From assembly GCF_001517935.1 (NCBI RefSeq), contig NZ_LOQF01000011.1, positions 1 to 40,982 of the forward strand: a stretch of 40,982 nucleotides of DNA, given 5' to 3'. Source of the stretch: Sneathia sanguinegens. GTDB taxonomy: Bacteria; Fusobacteriota; Fusobacteriia; Fusobacteriales; Leptotrichiaceae. The position numbers were made by a program, and so were the translations under genes. The notes beneath the pieces were generated by a model. It made no database searches, was not told the DNA's origin, and saw only the letters and a program-made list of their open reading frames with translations. Below, piece by piece: positions 24,947 through 34,468 of the stretch (positions within the stretch are counted from its first letter, which is position 1; the number at the start of each line of letters is the position of its first letter).

Positions 24947-25619
24947 GATAACTTTAGAAGCTAATAACAAAGAAGAATTAGAAAAATTAATAAAAGAAAA
25001 TGTAAGTTTAGCTGAAGATGAAACATATAGTATACATGAAGTAAAAAAGCCGGTAAAATTTCTTTTTTTTAAAGCAAAAGGTAAATATGAAATTAGTATA
25101 TTAAAAAAGGATGAAATAGCTAAAGTTCCTGAAAAGAAAAAAGAAAAAGAAAATAAAAAGGACGAAAATGTAGAAGACCTTATTAAACAAACATTTGAAA
25201 AATTCATTGAAGTAGCAGAATTAGATGTACAAATAGAAAAAATAACAATGAACTCAAATACAATAGTACTTAATTTGACTGGTAAGGATGTAAGATATTT
25301 AATAGGAGAAAAAGGTATAGCCCTTAATTCTCTTGAAACTTTATTAAATGCTATAAAAACTACAAGAAATTATAGAATACAAATAGATTCAAATAATTAT
25401 AAGGCAAAAAGAGAAGAAACTTTAAGAAATTTAGCACAAAGAAAGGCAGAAAAGGTATTGAAATATAAGACAAATTGTAAATTAAGTCCTATGTCTGCAA
25501 GAGAAAGAAAAATAATACATGAAGAAATCTCAAATTATGCTAATTTAAAAACTGAAAGTTATGGAGAAGAACCAAAAAGATTTTTAGTTATAAAATACAT
25601 AGAAGAAAAAGAGGATTAA
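24939..25619 (+). CDS. jag: Jag/KhpB RNA-binding protein
   Basis: 226 residues. The Jag N-terminal domain (about 1-50) contains [20 protein letters not shown] Lys/Glu-rich linker follows, then a KH domain with the [22 protein letters not shown] loop (about 108-130), and an R3H domain ending [19 protein letters not shown] with a final [12 protein letters not shown]. It pairs with KhpA in Firmicutes and affects cell division and small-RNA biology. It overlaps yidC by 8 bases and is one base from mnmE. Confidence 0.93.
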   Translation: MNKITLEANNKEELEKLIKENVSLAEDETYSIHEVKKPVKFLFFKAKGKYEISILKKDEIAKVPEKKKEKENKKDENVEDLIKQTFEKFIEVAELDVQIEKITMNSNTIVLNLTGKDVRYLIGEKGIALNSLETLLNAIKTTRNYRIQIDSNNYKAKREETLRNLAQRKAEKVLKYKTNCKLSPMSARERKIIHEEISNYANLKTESYGEEPKRFLVIKYIEEKED

Positions 25620-25620
25620 A

Positions 25621-26979
25621 ATGTTATTTGATACAATAGCAGCAATAGCAACAGCTCAAGGTGATGGAGGTGTTGCTATTATTAGAATATCAGGAGAAAA
25701 ATCTTTTGAAATTTTAGATAAAATATTTAAGCCGATAAATAATACTAAGATAGGTTACTATAAATTAAAATATGGTAATTTAGTAGATAAAGATAAAATA
25801 ATAGATGAAGTTATGGCTGTTAGAATGAAAGCTCCAAAATCATATACCTGTGAAGATGTTGTAGAAATTAATTGCCATGGCGGTCATAAAATGGCACAAA
25901 GAGTTCTTCAATTAGTATTAAAAAATGGTGCTAGAATGGCAGAAAGAGGAGAATTTACTAAAAGAGCCTTTATGAATGGAAGAATAGATTTATCACAAGC
26001 AGAAGCTGTAATAGATTTAATAAATGGTAATACCGATCAAGCTTTAGATATTTCACTTAATCAATTAAGGGGAGATCTTAAAGAAATGATAAATGATTTC
26101 AAAAAAACCTTATTAGATATAGCAGCACATGTTAATGTGGTTCTTGATTATCCAGAAGAAGGAATAGATGATCCTATACCAGAAGAATTGTTAGAAAATT
26201 TAAAAATAACATATAATAAGGCTAATAAATTAATTGAAAGTTATGATAAGGGTAAAATTTTAAAAGATGGTATAAAGACTGTTATAGTTGGTAAACCAAA
26301 TGTAGGAAAATCAACCTTATTAAATAGTTTACTAAGAGAAGAAAGAGCAATAGTAACTGAAATAGAAGGAACAACAAGAGATACAATAGAAGAAAGAATA
26401 AATATAAAGGGTTTACCTTTGATTTTAGTTGATACCGCCGGTATAAGAAAAACTGATGACTTGGTAGAAAGTATAGGTGTAAAAAAATCTATGGATTTGA
26501 TATCAAAGGCTGATTTAGTTCTTATGCTTTTAGATGCAACAAAAGAGATTGAAGAAGAAGATAAAGAGATTATAGAATATATTAAAAAAAATAAAAAGAA
26601 GGTAATATATATATTAAATAAAATAGATAAGGGACCTTGTAAGAATTTTGAAAATTTAGAAAATGTAGTAAAAATTTCAGCTATGAAAAATATTGGGATA
26701 AATGAAATGGAAGATTTTGTATATAAATACATAGTTGGAGAAGAAGTAGAAAATAGTGCAAATGAGTGTATTTTGAATAATATAAGACATAAAACAGCAT
26801 TAGAAAAAACCAAACAAGCAATAGAGAATATGTTTGAAACTATTAATAATGGTTTACCTCTAGATTTAATTTCTGTAGATCTAAAAGAAGCTTTAGATTC
26901 TTTGTCGGAAATAACGGGTGAAATAACTTCAGAAGATATATTAGATCATATATTTAATAATTTTTGTGTTGGAAAATAG
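25621..26979 (+). CDS. mnmE: tRNA modification GTPase MnmE (TrmE)
   Basis: With MnmG it installs the cmnm5 group on wobble uridine of several tRNAs. 452 residues. The N-terminal folate-binding domain includes [14 protein letters not shown] and [22 protein letters not shown]. The GTPase domain is inserted in the helical domain: G1 GKPNVGKS (224-231), G2 region [10 protein letters not shown]3 DTAGI (271-275), G4 NKID. The C-terminal catalytic FCVGK with its Cys at 449 is intact. GAGG precedes the ATG one base after the jag stop. It is the last gene of the rpmH operon, with a strong terminator after it; mnmG is not in this window. Confidence 0.97.
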   Translation: MLFDTIAAIATAQGDGGVAIIRISGEKSFEILDKIFKPINNTKIGYYKLKYGNLVDKDKIIDEVMAVRMKAPKSYTCEDVVEINCHGGHKMAQRVLQLVLKNGARMAERGEFTKRAFMNGRIDLSQAEAVIDLINGNTDQALDISLNQLRGDLKEMINDFKKTLLDIAAHVNVVLDYPEEGIDDPIPEELLENLKITYNKANKLIESYDKGKILKDGIKTVIVGKPNVGKSTLLNSLLREERAIVTEIEGTTRDTIEERINIKGLPLILVDTAGIRKTDDLVESIGVKKSMDLISKADLVLMLLDATKEIEEEDKEIIEYIKKNKKKVIYILNKIDKGPCKNFENLENVVKISAMKNIGINEMEDFVYKYIVGEEVENSANECILNNIRHKTALEKTKQAIENMFETINNGLPLDLISVDLKEALDSLSEITGEITSEDILDHIFNNFCVGK

Positions 26980-27010
26980 AAGATAAGCAAATTAAGCTTA
27001 TCTTTTTTTT
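26980..27010 (+). terminator. terminator of the rpmH-mnmE operon
   Basis: Stem AAGATAAGC (26980-26988) / GCTTATCTT (26996-27004), 7-base loop, continuing into a run of T (27003-27010), directly after the mnmE stop. Confidence 0.9.
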
Positions 27011-27098
27011 TGAAAAATAAAAAAATAATGTAATTTTGTAATTGCAGAGTAAAAAAAATTGAACTAAAAAATATATTCTTAATTAAAGTTTTAAAAAT

Positions 27099-27127
27099 TT
27101 GTGAAAAAGTATATTTTTTGGTATAAT
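27099..27127 (+). promoter_or_regulatory. promoter of the barrel/protease operon
   Basis: TTGTGA (27099-27104), 17 bases, TATAAT (27122-27127). The predicted start near 27134 gives a 28-base leader that includes AGAAGGG before the ATG at 27162. Confidence 0.7.
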
Positions 27128-27161
27128 CTAACTAAAAACTAAGAAAGAAGGGAAAAAGTTC

Positions 27162-29225
27162 ATGAGAATAAATAAGAAAATATTGTTGTATTTTCTAGTA
27201 ATTAGTCAAGTTTATGCTGCAAAAAATATAGATATACGCCTAAAAAGCTCTTTAGATTTTAATACTGAATTTACACAAAAAGATGAAAATAAAAAAGAAA
27301 ATCAAACTTTTAAAACTTTTGCCTATGATAAAAGTGGATATAACTTAAGTTTAGTTGATGTAGATTTTAGATTAAAAAAAATTGATTTAAATTTAGGGAC
27401 TGTAATAAAATCAAAAAGAGCAGATATCCAATTAAATGATTGGGATAATGAAGAAGATAAGAAGAAAGCAAAAAATCATGACTTTATGTCAAAAATATAT
27501 TTGAAATATAATAGTCCTGAATTTTATGGTTTAAAATCAGAAACTAAATTGACATATTATGTAGATGATTTTGTAAATGATAGAAAGAAAAATAAAGCAG
27601 ATGAAAAAATTGAAGATTTAGGTAAGCCTGGTGAGTATATAGAAGCTGATGGTACAAAACAAGCCTTAGGAAATATTCTTTTTGATTCAACATTAAAAGG
27701 AAAAATAAAAGAAAGTGAAATAGATTTAGGAATAAAATATAAAGCAAATCAAATAGTTAGATTTGATAAAGATGAAGCATATATTAAAGGACAAGCAAAA
27801 TTAAAACAAAAGATAAATAAAGATATATTTTTAGATATGGAATATATTGGTTTTTATGATTTGAATTTAGCAAGTAAAAAATTTGATACATTTGATAAAA
27901 AGATGTTTGATTATCCAGATGCAGGTTTACCTGGACATTATGTTCATCACTTAGATCATGATACTAAATTTAATATTAAATATAAGTTTGGTAAGGGTGA
28001 ATTTAATGTAAATAATAGTCTTAATGTATTACAACTATTATCAGCAGGAGAAAGAAAAAATGAAAAAATCGAAAAAAAATATAGTGTTCTAAAACCTAAA
28101 ACAGACTTTAATTTTAAGTTAAATTTAAATAAAAATTTAAGTTTTATACCAAAATATATTAGTGAATTTGAATATAAAAGAGAAATAAACTATAAGCAAG
28201 ATCAAGATAGCTCTGATGTAATTGAAGAAAAATGGGCATATAAGCCAGCTGTTCAAATGGGCTTAAAATATATAGATGAAAAAATATCAAATGAATTTGC
28301 AGTTGGATATAAGACAGCGATTAATGTAAAAAAATATTTCTCAAAAAGTGAAAATATAGCACATGAAATATATTTAGCTAATAAAGGAAAAATTAATATT
28401 AATATAATGCCAAAACTTAAATTTAAGTTAGAAGATGATTTATCTTTAGCTTTAAAAATTAAAGATAAAAAATTACTACCTAATTCAGATAAAATAGCTA
28501 TAAATACTAATTTAGAATATGAAGCAAATGATAAATTAAAAATAATATCTAGTTTAAAAAATGATTTTAATATGACAACAAAAAAGAAAGTTTTAAATCC
28601 AGATGATTATGAAAATAATTTTGAAACTAAATTAGAAGTTTTGTATACACCGTTAAAAGACATATTAAAAGTAAATACAGAAATGTATTTTAATAATAAT
28701 TCTTCATTTATTTACTTTCCATATGCAAAAGATATGTCAGATCCAGAAGAAAAATTAATATATTTAGGGAATATAAGACCTGTTAGTATATTTAATAAAA
28801 TAGGATTAAAGACAAAAATAGAACATCAAAAGAAATTTAATACTAATTTAAGTCTTAATTCTGGTTTAGGTATGGAAGCTAATTTTCAAGCTTTAGCTAT
28901 AACTAAAGAAAAATTATATCATTTTGAAAATAAGGATATACCAAGTAATAAAAAAGATCCTGAAATATCTGATTATAGACAATATAGATATAATTTAGGG
29001 GGAGAAATAAAGGTTAATCCTTTTGTAGAAGTAAAATATAGTCCTATTGAAAAATTAGATTTGAATACAAAATTAGAGGTTGAATTAAATTTTGCAAAAG
29101 AAGTTGTAAATATAATTAAAAATGAAAAAAGACCAGATAATGGACAATATTCATATATAGACAAAAACTTTGGCTTTAAAAAGTTAAGCCCTAAAATAGC
29201 TTTTGAATTAAAATATAGATGGTAA
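27162..29225 (+). CDS. predicted outer-membrane beta-barrel protein, function unknown
   Basis: 687 residues. A signal peptide (MRINKKILLYFLVISQVYA) is followed by almost uninterrupted alternating strand patterns, such as LSLVDVDFRLKKIDLNLGTV and SELKIISSLKND-type segments. The final residues FELKYRW place an aromatic at the C-terminus, the signature recognised by the BAM complex. It is very rich in Lys, Asn and Asp and has no Cys. No enzyme motif is visible. It lies 10 bases before the big autotransporter protease and shares its promoter, so it may be a surface partner, a porin-like channel or a substrate of it. I do not recognise a named family. Confidence 0.8.
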   Translation: MRINKKILLYFLVISQVYAAKNIDIRLKSSLDFNTEFTQKDENKKENQTFKTFAYDKSGYNLSLVDVDFRLKKIDLNLGTVIKSKRADIQLNDWDNEEDKKKAKNHDFMSKIYLKYNSPEFYGLKSETKLTYYVDDFVNDRKKNKADEKIEDLGKPGEYIEADGTKQALGNILFDSTLKGKIKESEIDLGIKYKANQIVRFDKDEAYIKGQAKLKQKINKDIFLDMEYIGFYDLNLASKKFDTFDKKMFDYPDAGLPGHYVHHLDHDTKFNIKYKFGKGEFNVNNSLNVLQLLSAGERKNEKIEKKYSVLKPKTDFNFKLNLNKNLSFIPKYISEFEYKREINYKQDQDSSDVIEEKWAYKPAVQMGLKYIDEKISNEFAVGYKTAINVKKYFSKSENIAHEIYLANKGKININIMPKLKFKLEDDLSLALKIKDKKLLPNSDKIAINTNLEYEANDKLKIISSLKNDFNMTTKKKVLNPDDYENNFETKLEVLYTPLKDILKVNTEMYFNNNSSFIYFPYAKDMSDPEEKLIYLGNIRPVSIFNKIGLKTKIEHQKKFNTNLSLNSGLGMEANFQALAITKEKLYHFENKDIPSNKKDPEISDYRQYRYNLGGEIKVNPFVEVKYSPIEKLDLNTKLEVELNFAKEVVNIIKNEKRPDNGQYSYIDKNFGFKKLSPKIAFELKYRW

Positions 29226-29235
29226 AGGAGAATAG

Positions 29236-32200
29236 ATGAAAATAAAAAATTTAATATTGCTATTAACTTTTTTAACAAGTTGTGCAACTTTTAATAAAAA
29301 AGAAATAGCTAAAATAGATACTAAACCAAAAATAACTTATACGAATCATAAATTATCTCAAGAGTTAGACTTGGTTAGTAAATTTAGAGATGTAGATATT
29401 TTAGATTTTTTCAAAAAAGAGGATTTTGAAATTTCTAATTTAGACTATTTATATAATGGAGAGCAAATATATATTAATAAGCCCATTAGTCAAGATGTAA
29501 TGCTAGTTAAAGCAGAAGCAAAAGAACCTGTGCTTGTAATAAAAAAAGATGATAAAAACTATAATAAATATACTAAAAATGATAAATATGAAGTAATAGA
29601 AAAAGATGGTGTAAAAGTAGTTAAATTTTTGAAACAAAAAACAATCTATTTAACACTACATAATAGTAAAACAAATACAACTAAAGAAGTTATGTTAAAT
29701 AAACCAGTTGAAATAAAAGAAGTACCAAGTCTTAAAAAAGATATTAGATATAGCGAATTAAAAAAAGGCAAGGATAATGGAAGAATAAGTTATGAAGTTG
29801 TAAGCTATGATGAAGATGATCCTGTTGATGAAAAAATTATTTCATATTATCAAGAATATAATGATGAAGATGATTATTTAGGAAAATATAAGGTTTCAGT
29901 TAAAACACAAGCAGGAAAACATTTTGTAAATCAAGAAAAATATGATGTACAATTTGGAGAAAAGTTAGAAGATTATAAGGGAAAATATGAAGACTTATTA
30001 GAAAATTTAGATGAAAAGACTTTGAAATTTTCAGAAGATGGAAAAAGTATAAAAGGTGGGTTCAAATTCGGTAAATTAAAAGAAATAGAAACTAATTACA
30101 AGGAAGAAAATCCTAATTCTAAATTAGAATTTGTGACAGAAATAAAAGGTGGAACAGAAGGTAAAAAAGTAGGAAATCATACTATTGTAAGAAAAATTAT
30201 AGAAAATGGAAAAGTAATATTTTCAAAAGAAGAAAAAGCACATGTAAGTTTTCCTGGAATAACAGTAGCAGTTGCAGATTCAACTTTTTCAGATGTATCA
30301 CCTGAATTTGAAAAAAGAATTTATAGAGTTTTACCTAAGGGAATGGATGCAAAATTAGAAAAAAATCCAGCTGATACATTAGGAATGGAAAGATCACATG
30401 GAGCAACAGTAATAGGTTCTATGGTAGATGAATTAGCTTCAGGTAATTCAGATTATTTAAATATGTTAATATTTACAGCACCTATGAAAAAAATGCTATA
30501 TCATCATGGGTATCAACAAAAATTTGAGCCATTTAATTTATATGGTTCTACTTTAGGTTTACCTAATGATGCAACAAAGGATAATGAAAAAATATATGAA
30601 AGTCTATATTATTTAAATGAAGTTTTTAAGGCTAATCTTAATCAATATTCATCTAATCAGATAGCTAAATCATTGTATTATTATAAATTCGATAAAGAAT
30701 TCTATAACTTAAATGTACATAAAGAAAAACAAAAAGATGGAACATTTAAATATTTAAAAAATCCAAAAAGAAAAAAAGATGAAAACCCTATTTATATGAC
30801 TGAAGAAGAAAAGATAGCTTTCTTAAAAGATTGGTATTTAAAGTTATATAAAATTTTAAATGAAATGACAGATATTACAGAAGAACAAAAATTAGCAAAA
30901 ACAAATATACATTTCAAAGTTTTACCTATAGGAAATGAAAAACAAAGCTTAGATACTTCAACTTATTCAAAATATTTATCAAAAGTACTAGATGAAGATA
31001 AAAATATAAAGGCTATAAATATGTCTTATGGATCTTCTGCTAGATTTGAAGATTATAAAGCAATTAAAGAAATGACAAAGGAACAAAAGGAAAAAGCTGT
31101 TAAGGAATATAATGAAAATCCAGAATTCAGAACAGCTATTAAAATATGGTTAGATAGAGTTTCAGAACAAGATTTCTATAAAAATGAAGTTGAAGGTGGA
31201 AATTTAGGTATACCAAGTATGCTTAATTATTTTGAAGCTAAAAAGAAAATAACTTTAACAGATTATCAAAATTTATTAGATGTTCGTTTATTAGAATTAG
31301 AACAAAGATTAAAAACTTCTTCTGAATTACCTTTGAGTAATTATGATGTTCTTTTTGTTGCCTCACAAGGTAATACTAGAAAAATTAATGTTGATTTAAC
31401 GAGTTTTGATGAAAATGGCAAAAAAATAATATTTGAAAATGGTGATAAATATTATGGTAATAATTTCTTAGGAATACATAATTTCATTAATTACAAAAAA
31501 GAAGAAGAAGCTAAGAAAAAAGGTGAGAAAGCAGAACTAGATTATACTTATAGAAAAAATATGGTTGGTGTAGTTGGTTTAGCAGGTACAAAATCCTTCC
31601 CAGGTATATCAGCTACAGAAAATATTTCAGATAATTTAAGACTATATACTATGAAATTCAAAGGAATGAATTATGTAGATGAATATGGATTTTTTAAAGA
31701 ATATGTAAATAATTTTAATGACTATTATGCAAAATTACAAGAAAAATTAGATAGTAATGAATATTCAGAAGCTTCTAAAAAAGAAATAAAAGAACAAATG
31801 AAGGTAATGCAAGATTGGACTAATTTAAAAGGTGTAGATCCTAATGGAAGACCATTAAAATTATCATTTGCAAGAGCTGGTCTAGAAAAAATGATGACTA
31901 TAGCAGCAGAAGGTCAGTATTATTATGTAAAAGAATTAACAAAAGAACAAAATGAAAAATTAGGTCGTAAACAATATATAGGAAAAGACAATGCTGAATT
32001 TAATTTTGAATATAGTGATAAAACTTTTTCAAAAGAAAATCCGGGTTCAAGTTTTGCTGCTCCAAGAGTTACAGCAACTGTAGGTTTAATTTCTCAAGTT
32101 TTTCCATGGATGACAGCACACCAAATAAAACAAACAATATTTACAACAGCAGATGATGATTATAGAGTAATTTCTATTAAAGAAAAAACAGCTGATGGAA

Positions 32201-34404
32201 AAGAAAAATTAGTTCCTGTTCAAGTTGGCTTATATGGTGTAGATGAAAATATAGGTTGGGGAATTTTAAATAAAATTGCAGCACAATCTGGACCAGGTAG
32301 ATTTGTTAAGGCCTTAACACATGAAACAGGAAATGAAAATTTTGTTGTAAATATACCTAGTGGTTATTATACTTTTAGAAATCATATAGAAGGTGGTTTT
32401 GATTTAGCTCACCATATGTATAGTAGAGGTAAAGGTTTAAATGATTTAGAAATGTTTGTTTATTCATTAGCTAAAGCATATACACCGAAATATCTAATGG
32501 GTAGTGGTTTTAAAAATTCAAGTGAAGGAAAACAAGCAATAAAATTCTTGCAAGAAAATAATATAGAATTATCAGATATACATACAAAAGAACTAGCTAA
32601 AATAGAGAAAAAGAAACAAGAATATTACAAAACTTTTTCAAAAGAAGAACAAGAATTATTTGACGATGCAGGTTTAGAAAAATTAGGAAAGGGTAAGCTT
32701 GTATTACAAGGTAAAAATACTTATACAGGACCTACTTTAATTAAAGAAGGAACTTTGATAATGTTAGGTAGCTCAAAATCTCCTATAACTATTTATGAAG
32801 GAGCTAAACTTAAATTAGATTTTGCAAAAATAAAAGAATATAGAGATTTATCTCAAGATGCAGATGTCTTGAATGAAGGTAGATTATATTCTTATTCAGA
32901 TAGAGATATAATAAATGGAAAATATAAGCAAAAAAATAATGGTAAAATACTTGTTTCAACTAATGCAAAATTAAAATTAAAAGAAGTAGACTTAAGTGAA
33001 ACAAATTTCTTTAATTATGACATTTTCAGACCTAAAGGAAGTGTAACAAAAAGAGCAAGTACAGATATTCTAATAATAGATAAAATTTCTAAAAAAGATC
33101 TTCAAAAATTACAACTAGAAGATATTATTATAAATACACACTATAAATTTAATGTTACAACAGCAAAACTTGATGTTGATGGAAATAAGGTAAAAGAATA
33201 TCAAGGTAAGTATTATAAAGAAAGTGATTTTCCAAGATGGTCAACAAAACCTAAAAAAGATTCTGTGCCAGTAAAATTAAGTGATGATTATAGGGTAGTT
33301 ATTAAGCTTATAAAAGATCCTAATATAAAAAATAAAATAGAAAATGAAAATATAGTTACTATGGACGATGCGAAAGAAAAGTTAGAAAAACTTTTAGAGA
33401 AAAATTTAAAAAATAAGCCAAATACAACAAAGGTACAAGCTATGGAAATAGCATTAGAGGATTTATATTGGATGAATCAAGATGAAGCTAAAACTTTAAA
33501 TGGAGATGTATTAGCAAATTCTCAATTAGTAGGTTATGAAATACAAGATTTAAAACAAAGTATTTTGAACAATAAATTAATAAAAGGAAGAGAAAATAAA
33601 ATATCTATTTTTGCAGAATCATTAAATAATATTAAATATGCTATAAATAAAGAAAAGGGAGAAAAAACTATTTTAAATAATGGTTTATTGCTAGGCTTAG
33701 GTTATACAACGAAAGATCTTTATTTTGGTTTAGGTTTAAATTATGTTAAAACAAATATGTTAGACTTTGATTTGAAAAAAGACTTACAAGGAACTATTCA
33801 CGCAAATACAATAGGAGCCTTTGGGTTCATAAATTTCAAGAAAAATGAAGGTTATTTAAACACTAATTTTAGTGCAGACTACATGAATAAAAAAATAGAT
33901 AGAAAATTATTAAGTAATACGATTAAAGATATACAATCAAATGATTTAATATTTACTACTAATTTTGAAGGTGGATATACATTTAAATTACAAGAAAACA
34001 AATATGAATTAACTCCATTTGCTCAAGCAAATTTATTGTATTATGTTAGAGGTAATTTTGATGAAAATACAAACTTTGGATATAAAGCAAATACAGAAGG
34101 CTTCTTAAAAGCATATATGGGCTTAGGTTTAAAAGCTAGAGTTAATGTATCAAATAAAATAAGTTTAGGTACAAGTTTGGCTTATAAGAAATACCTAACA
34201 GATACTACATTAAAATCTAATGTAGAATTAAAAGATTATGATTTTAAATATAATATTAAAGGTTTGAAATTAGAAGATAATGTTGTTACTTATGGTTGTG
34301 ATATGAAATATAGTCCAATTGATAGTATAACATTGAATGCACAATATTTTGGTAAAAATTTAAAGAGTCACACAATTAATTTAGGTGTAAAATTTGAATT
34401 TTAA
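29236..34404 (+). CDS. lipidated subtilisin-like (S8) serine protease autotransporter
   Basis: 1722 residues. The signal peptide ends in the lipobox LTSC (Cys16). After about 330 residues of extension comes a subtilase domain with the full triad: Asp348 in ITVAVADST, His388 in SHGATVIG, oxyanion Asn713 in VASQGN, and Ser939 in NPGSSFAAPRV; NMSYGS near 595 is also typical. The domain is stretched by long Lys-rich insertions, especially between His and Ser. A passenger repeat (KGKLVLQGKNTYTGPTLIKE) lies near 1145-1170, and the last roughly 280 residues form the autotransporter barrel ending VKFEF. NalP of Neisseria and SphB1 of Bordetella share this lipidated S8 autotransporter design and trim other surface proteins; fusolisin is a related fusobacterial protease. 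AAGGAG precedes the ATG. Confidence 0.93.
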   Translation: MKIKNLILLLTFLTSCATFNKKEIAKIDTKPKITYTNHKLSQELDLVSKFRDVDILDFFKKEDFEISNLDYLYNGEQIYINKPISQDVMLVKAEAKEPVLVIKKDDKNYNKYTKNDKYEVIEKDGVKVVKFLKQKTIYLTLHNSKTNTTKEVMLNKPVEIKEVPSLKKDIRYSELKKGKDNGRISYEVVSYDEDDPVDEKIISYYQEYNDEDDYLGKYKVSVKTQAGKHFVNQEKYDVQFGEKLEDYKGKYEDLLENLDEKTLKFSEDGKSIKGGFKFGKLKEIETNYKEENPNSKLEFVTEIKGGTEGKKVGNHTIVRKIIENGKVIFSKEEKAHVSFPGITVAVADSTFSDVSPEFEKRIYRVLPKGMDAKLEKNPADTLGMERSHGATVIGSMVDELASGNSDYLNMLIFTAPMKKMLYHHGYQQKFEPFNLYGSTLGLPNDATKDNEKIYESLYYLNEVFKANLNQYSSNQIAKSLYYYKFDKEFYNLNVHKEKQKDGTFKYLKNPKRKKDENPIYMTEEEKIAFLKDWYLKLYKILNEMTDITEEQKLAKTNIHFKVLPIGNEKQSLDTSTYSKYLSKVLDEDKNIKAINMSYGSSARFEDYKAIKEMTKEQKEKAVKEYNENPEFRTAIKIWLDRVSEQDFYKNEVEGGNLGIPSMLNYFEAKKKITLTDYQNLLDVRLLELEQRLKTSSELPLSNYDVLFVASQGNTRKINVDLTSFDENGKKIIFENGDKYYGNNFLGIHNFINYKKEEEAKKKGEKAELDYTYRKNMVGVVGLAGTKSFPGISATENISDNLRLYTMKFKGMNYVDEYGFFKEYVNNFNDYYAKLQEKLDSNEYSEASKKEIKEQMKVMQDWTNLKGVDPNGRPLKLSFARAGLEKMMTIAAEGQYYYVKELTKEQNEKLGRKQYIGKDNAEFNFEYSDKTFSKENPGSSFAAPRVTATVGLISQVFPWMTAHQIKQTIFTTADDDYRVISIKEKTADGKEKLVPVQVGLYGVDENIGWGILNKIAAQSGPGRFVKALTHETGNENFVVNIPSGYYTFRNHIEGGFDLAHHMYSRGKGLNDLEMFVYSLAKAYTPKYLMGSGFKNSSEGKQAIKFLQENNIELSDIHTKELAKIEKKKQEYYKTFSKEEQELFDDAGLEKLGKGKLVLQGKNTYTGPTLIKEGTLIMLGSSKSPITIYEGAKLKLDFAKIKEYRDLSQDADVLNEGRLYSYSDRDIINGKYKQKNNGKILVSTNAKLKLKEVDLSETNFFNYDIFRPKGSVTKRASTDILIIDKISKKDLQKLQLEDIIINTHYKFNVTTAKLDVDGNKVKEYQGKYYKESDFPRWSTKPKKDSVPVKLSDDYRVVIKLIKDPNIKNKIENENIVTMDDAKEKLEKLLEKNLKNKPNTTKVQAMEIALEDLYWMNQDEAKTLNGDVLANSQLVGYEIQDLKQSILNNKLIKGRENKISIFAESLNNIKYAINKEKGEKTILNNGLLLGLGYTTKDLYFGLGLNYVKTNMLDFDLKKDLQGTIHANTIGAFGFINFKKNEGYLNTNFSADYMNKKIDRKLLSNTIKDIQSNDLIFTTNFEGGYTFKLQENKYELTPFAQANLLYYVRGNFDENTNFGYKANTEGFLKAYMGLGLKARVNVSNKISLGTSLAYKKYLTDTTLKSNVELKDYDFKYNIKGLKLEDNVVTYGCDMKYSPIDSITLNAQYFGKNLKSHTINLGVKFEF

Positions 34405-34416
34405 TAGAAAAAATTT

Positions 34417-34460
34417 AATGCACCCTAAATCTTAGATAAAAAGATTGGGGTGCATTTTTT
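34417..34460. terminator. bidirectional terminator between the two autotransporter genes
   Basis: Long stem: AATGCACCC (34417-34425) pairs with GGGTGCATT (34448-34456), extended inside by AAATCTT / AAGATT-type pairing, with T tracts outward on both strands. It separates convergent genes. Confidence 0.87.
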
Positions 34461-34468
34461 ATTAATTT

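Noticed and set aside
26241-26813. 190-residue open frame on the minus strand inside mnmE
   Set aside because: Antisense shadow of a well-supported gene, with low-complexity Ser/Phe/Ile-rich composition and no ribosome site.
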